Assembly (NCBI GenBank): GCA_033807775.1
Contig: JAWVWS010001017.1
Span: 620,001-684,000, forward strand
Length of the DNA stretch: 64,000 bases
Source of the DNA: Saussurea involucrata
Lineage: Eukaryota; Streptophyta; Magnoliopsida; Asterales; Asteraceae
Reading direction: 5' to 3'
The position numbers and the translations under genes are program-made. A model generated the notes under the pieces. The model saw only the letters and a program-made list of their open reading frames with translations, was not told the DNA's origin and searched no databases. Positions 23,290-35,368 of this stretch are shown here, in pieces. The stretch's first letter is position 1; each line of letters begins with the position of its first letter.

Positions 23290-26200
23290 GTTCTTCAGTC
23301 TCCATCACTAACACTGGGATTATTGAAAGGTCATCAGCATTAGAAGCTGGGATTATTTGCTGTTGGGGTTCTTCAGCATGTCCCTTATGCAGGGGAAAGG
23401 ATTGAGAAGGTTGCACTTTCTCAGCGTCGAAGAGAATCTTGAGGTTCCCTATGTTAGCAACTCCCTTTTGCTTACCTTAGGTAGACTTCTTCACTGGAGA
23501 CTTCTTTGTCTTCTCCCCTTCTTCATTCAGAACGACCCTTTTTTAAGCCGGAACCCTGATGGATGCAGGTTTGAACCAAAAGCCTGGTTCTTCATCATCA
23601 TCATCGTTATATCCATCAGGGTTGCTGGAGGGTTCATCTTCTTGAATTTCTACCTCATCTTCATCTTCTTCTTCTTCCTCATCCTCTTCAGAGGCAATGA
23701 GATCGATTGTTTGCCCCAAGGAGAAGATGGAGGAGTTGGATTCTTCTCCCCCTCAGAATGAGAGAGGTTTTCAGTGAATCCCTCCCCCTCAGCCTGAGGA
23801 GGGTCTTCTTTATTCTTCTCCCCCTCTTTGTCATCATCAATAGGGGGAGTCTGGAGAGGTTCAACATTGGCATCCTCAGTGGTCCTGTCTTCCAGGCCAG
23901 GTGCCACTAAGGGAGAAGCAGGAGCAACTTCTAACTTGTCCACTCTGGCTTCGAGGCCAGAGATCGCTTCAGTGGTTTTGAGAACAAAATCAGCCGCCAT
24001 CCCTAGCTTTAAACGGTCGTCAAAAGTGAAGGATGAGAGCCACTGGTTCCTTCAGCTTATTGAGTAAGGAGGAGAGAAGGGAGTTGGTGGAGTCGACCTT
24101 TGATCTAAGGTCAGTGACCGCTCCTTGCAGAGATCCCACTGCATTGTTGAGAGCGGAGACGGTTGATGTCAGCATTTACAGGGATGAGGAGTTTGTGGCC
24201 ACATCTTTCTTCAAGTTATTAACCTCTTCCGTCAAAGCTGAGAGGTTGGCATTACCAACTTTTGAGGAGAGGGAGGTTGAGATCTCTTTTAGCGTCTCGC
24301 TGGCAGTGTTCATGGTGCTGGTATTGTTTGTCTGGTCGGTGGAGAGAGACTCCATGTTAGTCCCGAAGGGTTATACAAGTTTATAGAAGTGGGTGGGGGG
24401 GGGGGGTTGAATACAAACACAAGATTTTTATCTTTAAAATTGTTTATTGATATAATCAAACATTTTACAGTTTATTGTGGAATAAGATCAAGTATAAAAC
24501 CTAACCTAAACAAACTAAGAGAATCACACAGATTTCTTGCACTAGAAAAGATAGAAAGAAGTTAAGAAAACTAAGAGTAATTTTCTAAGGCACTAAGAGT
24601 TCAAATATGAGGGACGAGCACTTCAAAAATGAAGTAGGGTTTCCATATTTATACTGCATGCATTAAATGCAAGATAGTACAACTTTACACGTGGCAACAC
24701 TTGGTTGGTTGCATGAATTTGACTTCAACAAACATGCTCTTGCCGCATGATGAACAGTGTAGTTGGCAGAGTGGTTTGTACGATCCTGGACAAAGGGATG
24801 TCCTTCTGACGAATCGTACAAAAACGTGCAAGGAGATAAGACAGAAGTAACTTGTAGAGCAGGCTTCATGATCAGCGATCGCTGAGTTGATCTTTATCAG
24901 CAAATGATAAAGTTTAGCTCTCGCTGAAGTCTTCTACTTGAAACTTCGCATGAAATGGACAAGTCTTGTCTTCGCTGATATCTGCATCAGGTCACTAGTA
25001 GACTTAGTCACTCGTTCGTCAGCTTGGCCTTCGTTTTTAGCTTTGAACTCAGGTGTCGCGAATCTTGTCTTCAGGGATCATAAGCAAACAATTACATGAT
25101 GAGCATTCATCGATCATTAGCAAGACTGAACAAGCTCAAGTCTCGCTGATGTACAGTTATGGCTGAAGTATAATTTAAAGTATGGATGTTTCCATCAGCG
25201 ATACTAAATAGACTTAGTATATTTTCTTAGATGGTGAAACACTGATACATATTGTTTACTTACAATTTTTACTAAGTGGTTATAAGGGTCATCATCAAAT
25301 TACTGAAGGGTTTGGATCAACACTCCACTTGGTCTTTGACCTCCTTGAGAGAGGTGGAGATGGTGCCCAAATTAGGACCTATAATAAAAGAAACTTTTTG
25401 AGCAAAGGAAAGCTCAAAAGTGGGAATGGGTTGAGAAGAAAGAGGTAGAGAAGGTAGAATACCTGATGGTCGCGAGAAGTCGTCGAAATGACTACTCCCG
25501 CCGAAATATTCCATGTATTGTTCCATTGGAGACAAGGACACGGGGGGCATGCTCTAAGAGCCGCCGAAAGGGAGACCATCTGGTCCTAACTCATTGTTGC
25601 ATATAAGATCATGCAGCACTCCTTGTTGAATATCAGTGAGCGACGCCACTGGTGCAGTAGAAGTGTTGATGAAGAAAATGGAAGGAGAAGCGAAGGTTGA
25701 GAAGGTTGTGTAGTGAGCGGGTATGGCACTGGCGGTGCCATGAACTATCTTCTCAATGTCTGGAGACACCGAAAATGCGGGGGTAGATGCCAGTGATAAG
25801 TCAGCGATTGTAGCCACTGAAGTAGTTGTAGTTTTAGTAGATGTGGTGGAGTGTACCACAAAAGTATCCAGCGTCACCTGTGATGAGGCGGGCGCTGATG
25901 TAGTAGCCGGTTGTGGTTGGGGTTTCTCCTTTGAAATTGGTTGTAGATTGTTCCCTCTTCACTTAGGATGTATTGGTTGTGGCAGCGTGGGTAGTAGCGG
26001 GGGTGGAGCCGCTGACGTTGCTGCCTGAGAAGTCGAAGAAGGAGGGAGGAGAAGTTGGGTAAGGCAGAGAGACTTACCTCGTTTGCAGTTGGCTCAACGT
26101 CTAGGATGCGGGATCCTAGCTGAGGAAGTTGGTTGTCGCCTTCCTAAGGGTAATATTTCTGTAGGAAGAAAGAGAGCAGAGTTGATACAAAACAAATGTA

Positions 26201-26881
26201 CGGAACCTTCAGTTCCCTCTTCTCCTTCTCAACCTTGACCATGAGGTCGTCAAAAATCATCCGGGCGTAGTCAATTTTCCGCCCAGTGATGAGGTTTTAA
26301 CGCATCTTCCGCTGGTATCTATTCGCCTGGTCCAACGATCCCGTTTTCCCACTCATAGAGGAAATGATGTGGGTAAAGAGAAAGTTTAACTCATAGGGCA
26401 TCTTGGCCTTGAGGACCTTTGTCAGCTTCTTGTCGGGTTCATCAGGGTTGCGGGGCTTGGGGTCCCATGTGTATTGCATAGGGTCGAGAAACCTGATGAG
26501 TTCGTCATCAGTGGGTGGACTAACAAACGGTCCCACTGGTAGTCTGAGAGAAGAACGGATGTCGTTGGCAGTGATGAAGCCTTCTCCGAGTTTAGTTTGG
26601 AAGACAATAATAGTGACCTTCCTTTTTGACTTGAGGGTTTGTTCAGTTCGTTTAGTAGTGTACCAGAAGTGCTGAAGAAGATGTTTGTGGGCAGGGGGAG
26701 AGACAGTCAGCGCATAATGGATGGGTGAGTTTATGAGCAGAGTTACAACATCAGCTAAGTGAAGGCATGGCTTCTTGGTTGGGAAGGTAAGGAGGGCTAA
26801 GTGGTTGTTTCCCACGAAGGTGACCTAGTTCTGCTCGAAACGTACATTCTTTGATTTTACCATGGTAGTTGCTTCGGCCAT
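23138..26881 (-). pseudogene. Element C ORF3, N-terminal and central part
   Basis: Continuation of 2558-3430 on the other side of B. ATG at 26881 follows an acceptor-like CTCAG with the same 2-nt spacing as in A. N-domain with FWYTTKRT and MPYELNFLFTH (26815-26297, then a stop), Thr/Ser-rich middle, the GPNLG motif at 25370, a coiled coil, GLEARVDKLE, EGEK repeats, and a run of about 20 Glu near 23260. Broken by stops, frameshifts and the solo LTR. A candidate GTAAGT...CTCAG intron begins near 26078. Confidence 0.8.
24355..25322 (-). mobile_element. Solo LTR of the A/C family
   Basis: 968 bp, TGTTAGTCCC...GGATCAACA, flanked by exact CTCCA copies (24350-24354, 25323-25327). No internal sequence. 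It splits C's ORF3 and is most simply the product of LTR-LTR recombination. Confidence 0.95.
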
Positions 26882-26884
26882 TTC

Positions 26885-27760
26885 TGAGAGATATAGAATA
26901 AAGAAGAAGAAGAAAAAAAAATACTTTCTTTGTTAGGAAATATTTTCAATAGAATGAAAATAGGGTTTTACCAGTTTCGTTTAATGGAAAGAAACTAGTG
27001 TAGATGATTTTCTCGTTTTGAAGATGACCAAAACTGGTAGAAAACAAAGTTTTACCAGTTTCCTTTTTAGAAAGGATTCTGGAAAAACGTATTAAAGAAG
27101 AAAGCGAAAGTTTAAAGAATGTTTTTAAACTTTAAGAAAAACTTTTTAAGGTTTTATGAGAAAATCATGAAAGAAGATGATTTCTTAGAAGAAAAGTGCA
27201 TTGTGATCCATAAAAACAAAGATTTAAGATCAAAGAAAAGTTTTGGTTGTTCCAGAAGGCAATAAAGAATAGAAATGTGAACCTGTATGGCTTGAAGGTG
27301 TGAAGAACAGAGTCTTAAGTTCAATAATCCGTTTAAGATGTGAAGGAAATTTTTCTTGCCTTGAGAGTATTATGAGTGCGTAAAAAGAAAAAAATATAAA
27401 CAAGGGTTGTTTAGATATGAATGAGAGAGGAGAGAGAAAGGGTGATGAGCGGGAAAAAACTCATCATGACACGGACACGTCCCACGAAGCTTATTGGTCA
27501 AGAAGTGTAACCGACGAACGTGTCAGACGAAAAGGCGTGTCAGGGTTTATCCTCTTTTGATGACGTCACAAATAAAACTGTCTTTTCGTTTTCAAAAGGC
27601 ATTCCTGATTGTTTTGAAAGTATCAGGATTGCGTGGTGATTTATAAAGGATCACTGATGAGAAATATTAGTGATGAGGTTTTATCATTTTCAAAAGGATC
27701 ACTGATTAAGAAATGTCAGTGATTGATCACTTTTGAAAGACATCTTGAAATAACCAGATC
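26885..27760 (-). other. Element C pol-ORF3 spacer, truncated at E
   Basis: Non-coding, colinear with 13163-14038 of A (shared ACACGGACACGT, TGATGACGTCA). Carries TCACTGAT/ATCAGTGA words near 27650-27730. C's pol, gag and 5' LTR are absent: the next sequence is the LTR of E. Confidence 0.6.
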
Positions 27761-29797
27761 TATTAGGTAATCATCAATTCGTCTCATGATCTTGAACATA
27801 ATAGAGAATTACATATGATTGATGCACTTTCTCTCTCTAGAATGCTCTCACTTCTCTCCCTAGAATATTACAATTAAGCTTCCTTAACCCTTGGAATACA
27901 ATTAAATGCTCTAACATTCTCCCCCTTTGGATTCAAGATTTAAAAAAAAATAGCAGCAGTCTTTAGCTCTTGATCTTCAAAACTTTAACTCTGACTGCTT
28001 TAAACTTTGAAGCTCTAACAATCTTCAAACAGTTGTATCTTTACAAGTTCACGTTGAACTAGATGCTTTGACAGTCTACAAACTTTCAGCTTTGAAGAGT
28101 CTTTAGTGAAACTCGAAAAGTCTTTGCCTTTCTCTTTGTAAAGCCACTCATCTTGAATTGTAATCTTCAACAAATCGTCATCAAGTCTTGAACGCGAATT
28201 TCAGATCTTTGGAGCTTTGAACTTTGTAGCTTTTAAACTTTGAAGCTTTGAACTCAAACTTTGAATGATTTCTTGAACTTTGTATCTTCATCTCTTGAAC
28301 AAACAATCTTTGAACACCGATCTCTCTCGAATCATCTCGAAACATCTTCTTGACTTTGACAAACTTTATACTGTTTCTCCCCACCTTTATCTATCATTGA
28401 TATATCTCCACTTTTCTTCAGTATATTATTTCTCCCCCTTTTTGATGATTGTGAGCATCATGATCATCAAAACTCTTCAATTTCAGCACTGTCTTTGTTC
28501 ACCACTAACATTCTCCTCCTTTTGATGCGATATAGCCATCAATTGCAAAATATATTTATCCAAATCATTTCAAATTCAGATAGAATGAATGTGGTAACCC
28601 TGAAACAACATATGAATAAGTTAAAATGCCTGTAAGTAGCACGAAGCCACTTAGTACAACAGATGTACTTTGGAAAGGAGCTTTTTGACGTTCACTCCCC
28701 CAGGGCTTCCATTCAATCATCGAAAAACACAAAGGAATTTCTATGAACGTTATGACAAGAAAACATATTCCTTGTGTGTACGTGCATGTGTTAGAAATGA
28801 TTGAAGCAACTAATGTTTTATCAGGCTCAAAGTGTGTAAACTGTTGAGACAACAATAAGTTTTCCACGAACTCAATGTGCATGATCGAAGTGCGAAGGTG
28901 GGACAAACTTCCTTCTTTTTCAATATCCAAACCTTCCGAATGAAGATTAGATAGATTATATGATGCGTCCCCAAGAAAAATTGAAACATTTCTTTGTTGA
29001 GAAAGAAATGAGTAGCTGGTGGGGTTAAAGCAAGAGTTGGCATGGGTTAACTGCCTGTTTCAATGATGGTCACCAAAGAATGTGAACTAATCAGTAATGT
29101 GGCTTCCCGACTCAGAAAATGGTTGGTGCAGAGTTCTCCTATTCTTTTAACTCTGTTCTCACACCCTCTCTCTGTTTTTAATCCGCTCACTTCTACCCAA
29201 ACTCTCATTTAAATTTTACCTCAGCACAATGAGATTACTCAACTAGATGAGTTATCTCCCCCACTCTTTGATGTAGACCCCTCACCCCTCAATCACTCAA
29301 GGATAACTTCTTGGGTAGGAAACACTGGTTAACGTGAATCCATTGGAGTACAGTTAATCTCACATACAAATCCCATGAAATTTTGTCCTAAAAAGTTTTG
29401 TTGTTCAACAGTTTAACTTGAACAATTATGAATTTCAGTATTTTGACATTGTCATCAGAATGTATGCTCCTCAATATTTGAGCATTTGAACGATGAAGAA
29501 TTCTCAAAACAAGGATAAAGAATGAATGAAATGAATTCGAAGTACTTGTTTGAGAATCTGACAATGTATCAATCAGATCAAATATCATGAATGATAATCA
29601 TAAAAGTATAGGGTATCAAAGAATTGGATAAAGTTTATATGAACAAATATAAACAATCTAGAAATAAACGGACAATCTTTTAAGCTAAAAAAATATGATG
29701 CTCAACAAAATCGAAGTACAAACAGGAGTATTACCATCGAAAAATTGTTTCATTTTTAGACATGGTAATAACAAAGTCAATTTTAAGTTGAACCGGT
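27761..29797 (-). mobile_element. Element E: 3' end of a gag-only type element, truncated
   Basis: LTR ends at 27916 (TGTTAGAGCA in sense) next to the polypurine complement TTCTCCCCCTTTGG (27917-27930); the LTR is related to F's (41969). The interior resembles the 3' UTRs of F and D, with polypurine motifs near 28435 and 28512 and the GTAGACCCCTCAC block near 29273 shared with D. It stops abruptly at about 29797 against G's RNase H. Exact outer LTR end uncertain. Open frames at 28565-29043 show no recognisable domain. Confidence 0.65.
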
Positions 29798-29811
29798 GTA
29801 TGTGGCCGCCG

Positions 29812-30169
29812 CAATGCGTGTCAATGTCAGTGGCCAAGGCGGAGTATGTGGCCGCCGCAAGCTGATGTTCCCAAGTAATCTGGATGCGGACACAACTCAA
29901 AGACTACGGATTCACGTATGTCAAAGTCCCGATCTACTGTGACTCTAAGAGCGCAATTTCCATATCTAGCAACCCGGTCTAACACACCAAGACGAAGCAC
30001 ATCGACGTTCGGTATCATTTTATCAAGGATCACGTCGAAAGAGGTACAGTCGAACTCTACTTCGTAAACACTGAACATCGGTTAGTAGACCTTTTTACCA
30101 AAGCCTTGGACGAAAAACGCTTTAAAACTCTTGTGTTCAAGCTAGGTATGCTAAATCTGAAGACGTAAT
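29812..30169 (+). pseudogene. Element G RNase H C-terminus
   Basis: Reads AEYVAAAS-stop-[59 protein letters not shown] and GMLNLKT then TAA at 30167-30169: the standard copia RNase H tail. Two in-frame stops (near 29864 and 29982). Upstream residues are missing, so it is a 5'-truncated fragment. Confidence 0.9.
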
Positions 30170-31805
30170 CCAACTGTGTGCCAGTTACAAGTTCCATACA
30201 TATACGAGAAACTGTCTACTCATCATCCGGTGTTTAACCTCCTGATGCATGAGCACACACTTCCTCGCACTTGTATTCTACTTGTTCTAGTTTCACAGCT
30301 AGATTTAGTCTAGGTATTTATTAAGTAGATCTCGTTTGTTTTTCATTCTTTCTTCGTGTGTTTCCAATATTTCATATTGTCGTCTATATTTTCTCTTTCA
30401 CTATCTCTGTGCTTTCACCATATTTTCTCGTGTTCAGGGGGAGCAGATTGCAATATCAGGTAAGTTTCCTCATACTTTGAGGGGAGCGTCACACACAGTT
30501 TTTCTCTTACATGTCGAAAGTTTTTGTGTGTGTGGGCACTCCTGTGTGCACGTTATGGTCATCGTTTGAGGGGGAGCGGCACAGTTTTTTTTCTTACAAA
30601 CTCTAAAAGTTTTTGTGTGCCGGAACTCTCCCCTGCACTCTACTGCATAATCCGATGGGGAGCAAGGATATACCCATGCTCTGCTTGAGGGGGAGCGAGA
30701 GGAAGTTCTTTTCCAGTCCTATTCAGTGCAATTCTTCACAGAACAGAACTACCCAGAGTTATCCGAACACCTCACGCATCCGGACACCTCACGCATTCGG
30801 ACAACTCCCTCACCCGGACAACTCACGCACCCGGACAACTCTCTCATCCGGACACCTCTCGCATCAGGACATCATCCGGACCGGGTAGATATCCGGGTCG
30901 GCTAGTACCCGGACTCCACCCACGTATATATATATACGTATCCGGACTCACTTGTACTCCATATCCGGAAAAACGCGCTAAAATCCTAAAACCCCGACCT
31001 CTTTTTCTTTCTCGTCTGGACTCGCCCCACTCCCTCGATTTGCACTTCGTCTTAGTCCCATATCCAGGTATGCTTCTCCATATCACATCGTGGTAATGTT
31101 TCCTCATGCTTTACTCACTTAAATGCACGATTTATCCATGAGATTCGTTGACAGAACAGTGTCCAACTACCCATTACAGGTTTTGTCATTTCTGGCCAAA
31201 TGTGTGGGGCTTCGTGTTACATCGATGCCCTTATCACCTAATTAGTGACTCTCGACAACATCCGAGGCCTACTACGTACTTAGGGATTGCTTGTTCTGAG
31301 TTTGGACTTCTTGAGTCATCGTCCGGACACGTTCCTCGTGTCCGGACACGTTCAAACTGATGCTAGTATATCCGGACACGTTCAACTCCATGATGATCCA
31401 TCCGAACACTACCATCACCCGGAGACCTAGTTGTCCGGAAACCTAAGGGTTTCCGGTAAGTTCAACTACCGGGTAGTTTAGTGTCCGGACTCTAATGTTA
31501 TCCGGTAGAATAGTGTACCCGGAAACCTCTGTCCGGATTAATCATCTTTATCCGGACTCTTTGACCACCCGGAAACTTGTGTTGTCCGGACATCTTTTAG
31601 AAACATCCATCTTGTTATCCGGACACTTTGCGTTGTCCGGACATTTTGAGTTGTCCGGACATCACTAGTGATGGTCCTTTCCGTACCTGCTTTGTCACTG
31701 CCAGTCCTCGATCTGTCTCAGATTGAGCCAATCCCGACAAAGGTACGCACCGACACTTGTTTATCCGACTCAATTACTAATTGTGCTGTTTTCTACAGAT
31801 TATCT
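30170..31805 (+). other. Element G spacer/leader to ORF3, rich in TCCGGA words
   Basis: Non-coding. Polypurine motifs near 30436, 30571 and 30688; a TCCGGACAC/ACCCGGACA word array from about 30740 to 31665; a GTATATATATATAC block near 30925; then the conserved LDLSQIEPI-coding stretch (31690-31740), donor AAAG/GTACGC (intron from 31743) and acceptor TTTTCTACAG (ending 31798) just before the ORF3 ATG. Confidence 0.6.
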
Positions 31806-31966
31806 ATGGCGGATCAACAACAACACCCTCACGAACAACCAGGCAACCAACAACCACTTCCTCAAGAGCAAATACCTCAAGAGGCGGATATCATTGACGA
31901 GGAAGCCGATGCTGCCCTGGTTCACCCTGACCATGGCACTGAACTGGAGGCCAACAACCACCACCT
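31806..31966 (+). pseudogene. Element G ORF3, first segment
   Basis: ATG at 31806 gives MADQQQHPHEQPGNQQ, then a stretch ending GTELEANNHHL where H is inserted. K has the same start (MADQEKQQQHQ at 56585) and the same NNHHLD sequence uninterrupted, confirming the join to 42391. Confidence 0.85.
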
Positions 31967-34435
31967 TGTAACACCAAATTTCGTTGTAGCAAGGGTAGTG
32001 TTTGGGGGTGGAATTCCTAGGGAGCTAGGAAGAGTGTGTACAAATGCTGATGCGGGCATATGGGTATAGTTATCGGCAAGGATCTACTTGAATACTCGGG
32101 ATGGGACTCGGAGCGGACAGTGATAGGTGTAGATGGTAGTAGTAGAGCTCCTACTACCGGAAGCACAGGATCAATGTTCGAGTCGGGGAAAGTCGCGAGG
32201 AATCCAAGGAGTCGAGCGTGAGCGTGGTAGGGTGAGTTATTATGTGCTAATAACTCGTTGTAATATATACCCAGAATAGCCATCACAAGGAGGAACAACT
32301 ATGGTAAACCTACTAGTACAGGTGTGTACTTGTTTTGCTTTGATGGGATGATCGTTGGGTAGTGTCGAAGGTTATAAATTAGTGGTCGTTGGAATAAAAG
32401 GAAGATTCTAGTATTAGTCACTTGGAGTGACGATGAGGATGATGTTTGTTTCGGGCCAAGATGGATGATTGTGCTAGAATCATAAGCTTATAGAGCCGAC
32501 TTTGATTTGAGGAAAAAAAAATCGTAGGGATTATTTGATGTAATTTCCCAACTTGCCTAAGAGGTTTAAACGTCCGGATGACGTTAGTGGACTGGAGAGA
32601 TTTGGAGGAGTAGGAGTCGAGGCATGGAATGCCGACTAAGTCATGCACAAAGTTTGATTTTGAAATAGATTGCGTTAACAAATTCTTGTGTTTCAAATCA
32701 TTTATTGGAGGGTGTTTTGGAATTTTGGGAAATGTTCAGCACACACACAAGATTTTGAATTATGGTTTTGAAAGTGTATGAAATCGTTTTATCACGGGAG
32801 TGCAAACTTTGTAGAATTTGTCTCTTTTCGTCATTTTTCCAACGGTTCTTTCGGGTAAGATGATATACGTGTTTTGTGGTATTTAAAATGTTGGGCAAGT
32901 GACTACGACGTGTGACTTTAACATTGGAACTCCTCCACATATGTTAGAGTTGAGACGGAAAGTTACATTCCATGATGTCTGGATAAAGCTATTTGAGTGA
33001 TTTGGTTAAAATAAGTTTGTTTTACGGCATGTTGAGTCGTGTGGGTTTAATTTCACGAGGTGCATATCTTATTTGTTTATCTGACCATTTGGGGAAATCT
33101 TGAAAATCAATTTAAAGAACCCCACATTTGAGATTTTATGAGATTTTAGTCGATATTTTCAAATGATGGAAGCGGATTGGTTTTTATCTTTAAGTTTGAA
33201 ACTTATACGAGACAGTTGTGTTTTAACAAAAATATATCTGTAAACCGTTTCATCGTTTTGTATGACTAGCCGACGCGCGTAAGATTTGTTAGTGAACCCT
33301 GTGCCACGACATTTTTGTTGTAAAAGAGGAATTTTGGGGGTCAAATATCGTGGAACTGATTTTGAAACTATGTGCACACTTTTGTTGCACCCGGTGTAAG
33401 GTCGACGGTTACTTTAAATACACGTCATGAGTCAATTTATACTAGAACCGCGACGGTTTATTTTCAAAGAAATTATTTATTTCGCTTTACGTTTTGTGAG
33501 TGAACTAAGCTGCAATGAAATGATTTTCAACATGATTTTCATATGTGGACGAGCGTGTCCATTTTTGCGTAACTACCGACCTGGTAATAGTAGTTTTATT
33601 GCTTGCGGTCTTTTTGAAATGAAAAGTCTAGACGTTGAAAACATTTTTGTAAATGATTTTGTAAACCATTTGGGAAATGCGCTTTTAAGTGTTATGTGTC
33701 ATTTTGAGAATTTTAAGGGTGTGAGTCCTTTGGGAAAACTCTTTTGTTTAAACCGTGTTGAGTTTGGGACTAATGTTGATTTTAGAGTATTGCTTGCTTA
33801 GACTTTATTTAAGCGCGTTTTTGACCGACTTATGGGCCTAGCAAGCGTGGAGCATTTTGCTCGGTTTTGACTTTGAGTTAGTCATGGGCTAATTGCCCGG
33901 TTTTAATGACTCGAGGTGGAGTCTTGTTGATGAATTGTTTTGTCGCACCGTTTGGCATTCATTGCACGTCGAGTATCTACATGTTGGGTGAGTGAGTCAA
34001 TCCGGGATAGGCACTTGTGGGTAGGCTGTTTTGCTTTGGATCCTTAGGCACGTTAGTCAGTCGCTGGTAGTGGTCGGCTGGGTATCTCGGGGTGAGGCCC
34101 CGGTGTTCAGGTGTTATAGCCTAGGCTTTCTAGTAGGTGCTAGGAGGATATAGTTGTGGGCACTTACTTGAGAGGTAATTCCGATGTGCGGGGCCCTGAG
34201 GCGTTACCTGAGAGGTAGGCGTCAGGGTGTATCCTCGGTTCAGATAAATTAGCTTTGTAGAGCGTGTGTGGGGGATACGTCAATGGTGGGAGGTTGGGTA
34301 TTCCACGCGTGTTGGTAATGTAGACCGGGTAGTATCGGTTAAGGGAATGACCTACGTGAGTGTTAGCTGACTTGATTGTGGGGGATATCTATTGGTGATA
34401 GTGTCTAGGATAATACCACGCTTATGTGATTCATT
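31967..34435 (+). other. Element H interior, no coding content seen
   Basis: About 2.5 kb without a recognisable protein. The short frames at 32017-32298 (minus) and 33427-33801 show no family motif. Confidence 0.6.
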
Positions 34436-34950
34436 GTAATCGGTTGGACCGATGTTCGGCGGGTGGCCGATGTTTGTTATGGTAATCGGTTGGACCGATG
34501 TTCGGCGGGTGGCCGATGTTTGTTATTGTAATCGGTTGGACCGATGTTCAGCGGGTGGCCGATGTTCGTTATGGTAATCGGTTGGACCGATATTCGGCGG
34601 GTGGCCGATGTTTGTTATTGTAATCGGTTGGACCGATGTTCGGCGGGTGGCCGATGTTTGTTATGGTAATCGGTTGGACCGATGTTCGTTATTGTAATCG
34701 GTTGGACCGATGTTCGGCGGGTGGCCGATGTTTGTTATTGTAATTGGTTGGACCGATGTTCGGCGGGTGGCCGATGTTTGTTATTGTAATCGGTTGGACC
34801 GATGTTCGGCGGGTGGCCGATGTTCGTTATGGTAATCGGTTGGACCGATGTTCGGCGGGTGGCCGATGTTTGTTATTGTAATCGGTTGGACCGATGTTTG
34901 TTATTGTAATCGGTTGGACCGATGTTCGGCAGGGGGTCGATGTTTTGTTA
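34436..34950 (+). repeat. 46-bp tandem array with two hairpins per unit
   Basis: About eleven copies, some shortened, of a 46-bp unit starting GTAATCGGTTGGACCGA. Each full unit holds TCGGT-TGG-ACCGA and TCGGC-GGGTG-GCCGA, both perfect 5-bp stems. The shortened units lose the second hairpin (near 34686 and 34890). Confidence 0.9.
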
Positions 34951-35368
34951 ATATAATCTTTGGAGTCTATTAGAATTCGTGGAAGTTAATCGACAGTTAA
35001 GGGTAGGAATGATCGTAGTCGAGTATCCTGTAGGGTATACTGTGAGCAGCTTTAGAATGGTTAGAGCTTGAAATTTGAATCAGGATGTATGGAACATCTA
35101 GGGTTGGGAGACAATCAAAGTCGTTTAACTAAGAACGATTCCCGTTGTTGGAGTGTTCTGGAAGGAGTTTTGTTGGTAAGCAGAGTATTAGAGAAATTTT
35201 TGACGGTATGAGAAATGTAGGTTCCAGTTAGTGGAAGTCCAGTGGCAACACCGAAGGGGTTCCAAGTGGACTTGGGAACCCGAGGCTGAGATGCGGGAGA
35301 ATTATCTAGAGCTATTCACGGGCATAGACTTCGAGGACGAAGTCTAATTCAAGCGGGGGAGAGTTGTA

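Noticed and set aside
23240..23290. CTT/GAA trinucleotide tract as a microsatellite of note
   Set aside because: It is the coding run of Glu in C's ORF3, parallel to the Asp run in A.
28565..29043. Two overlapping minus-strand frames of 121 and 77 codons
   Set aside because: They lie in the 3' UTR of element E, colinear with non-coding parts of D and F, and show no recognisable motif.
27917..29797. E as a complete element
   Set aside because: No primer site, gag or second LTR is found before G begins.
32017..33801. Host gene candidates inside H
   Set aside because: Short frames on both strands without family motifs; the region is inside the TSD-bounded element.
34436..34950. CRISPR-like repeat array
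   Set aside because: Units are contiguous tandem copies without unique spacers, in plant retroelement DNA.
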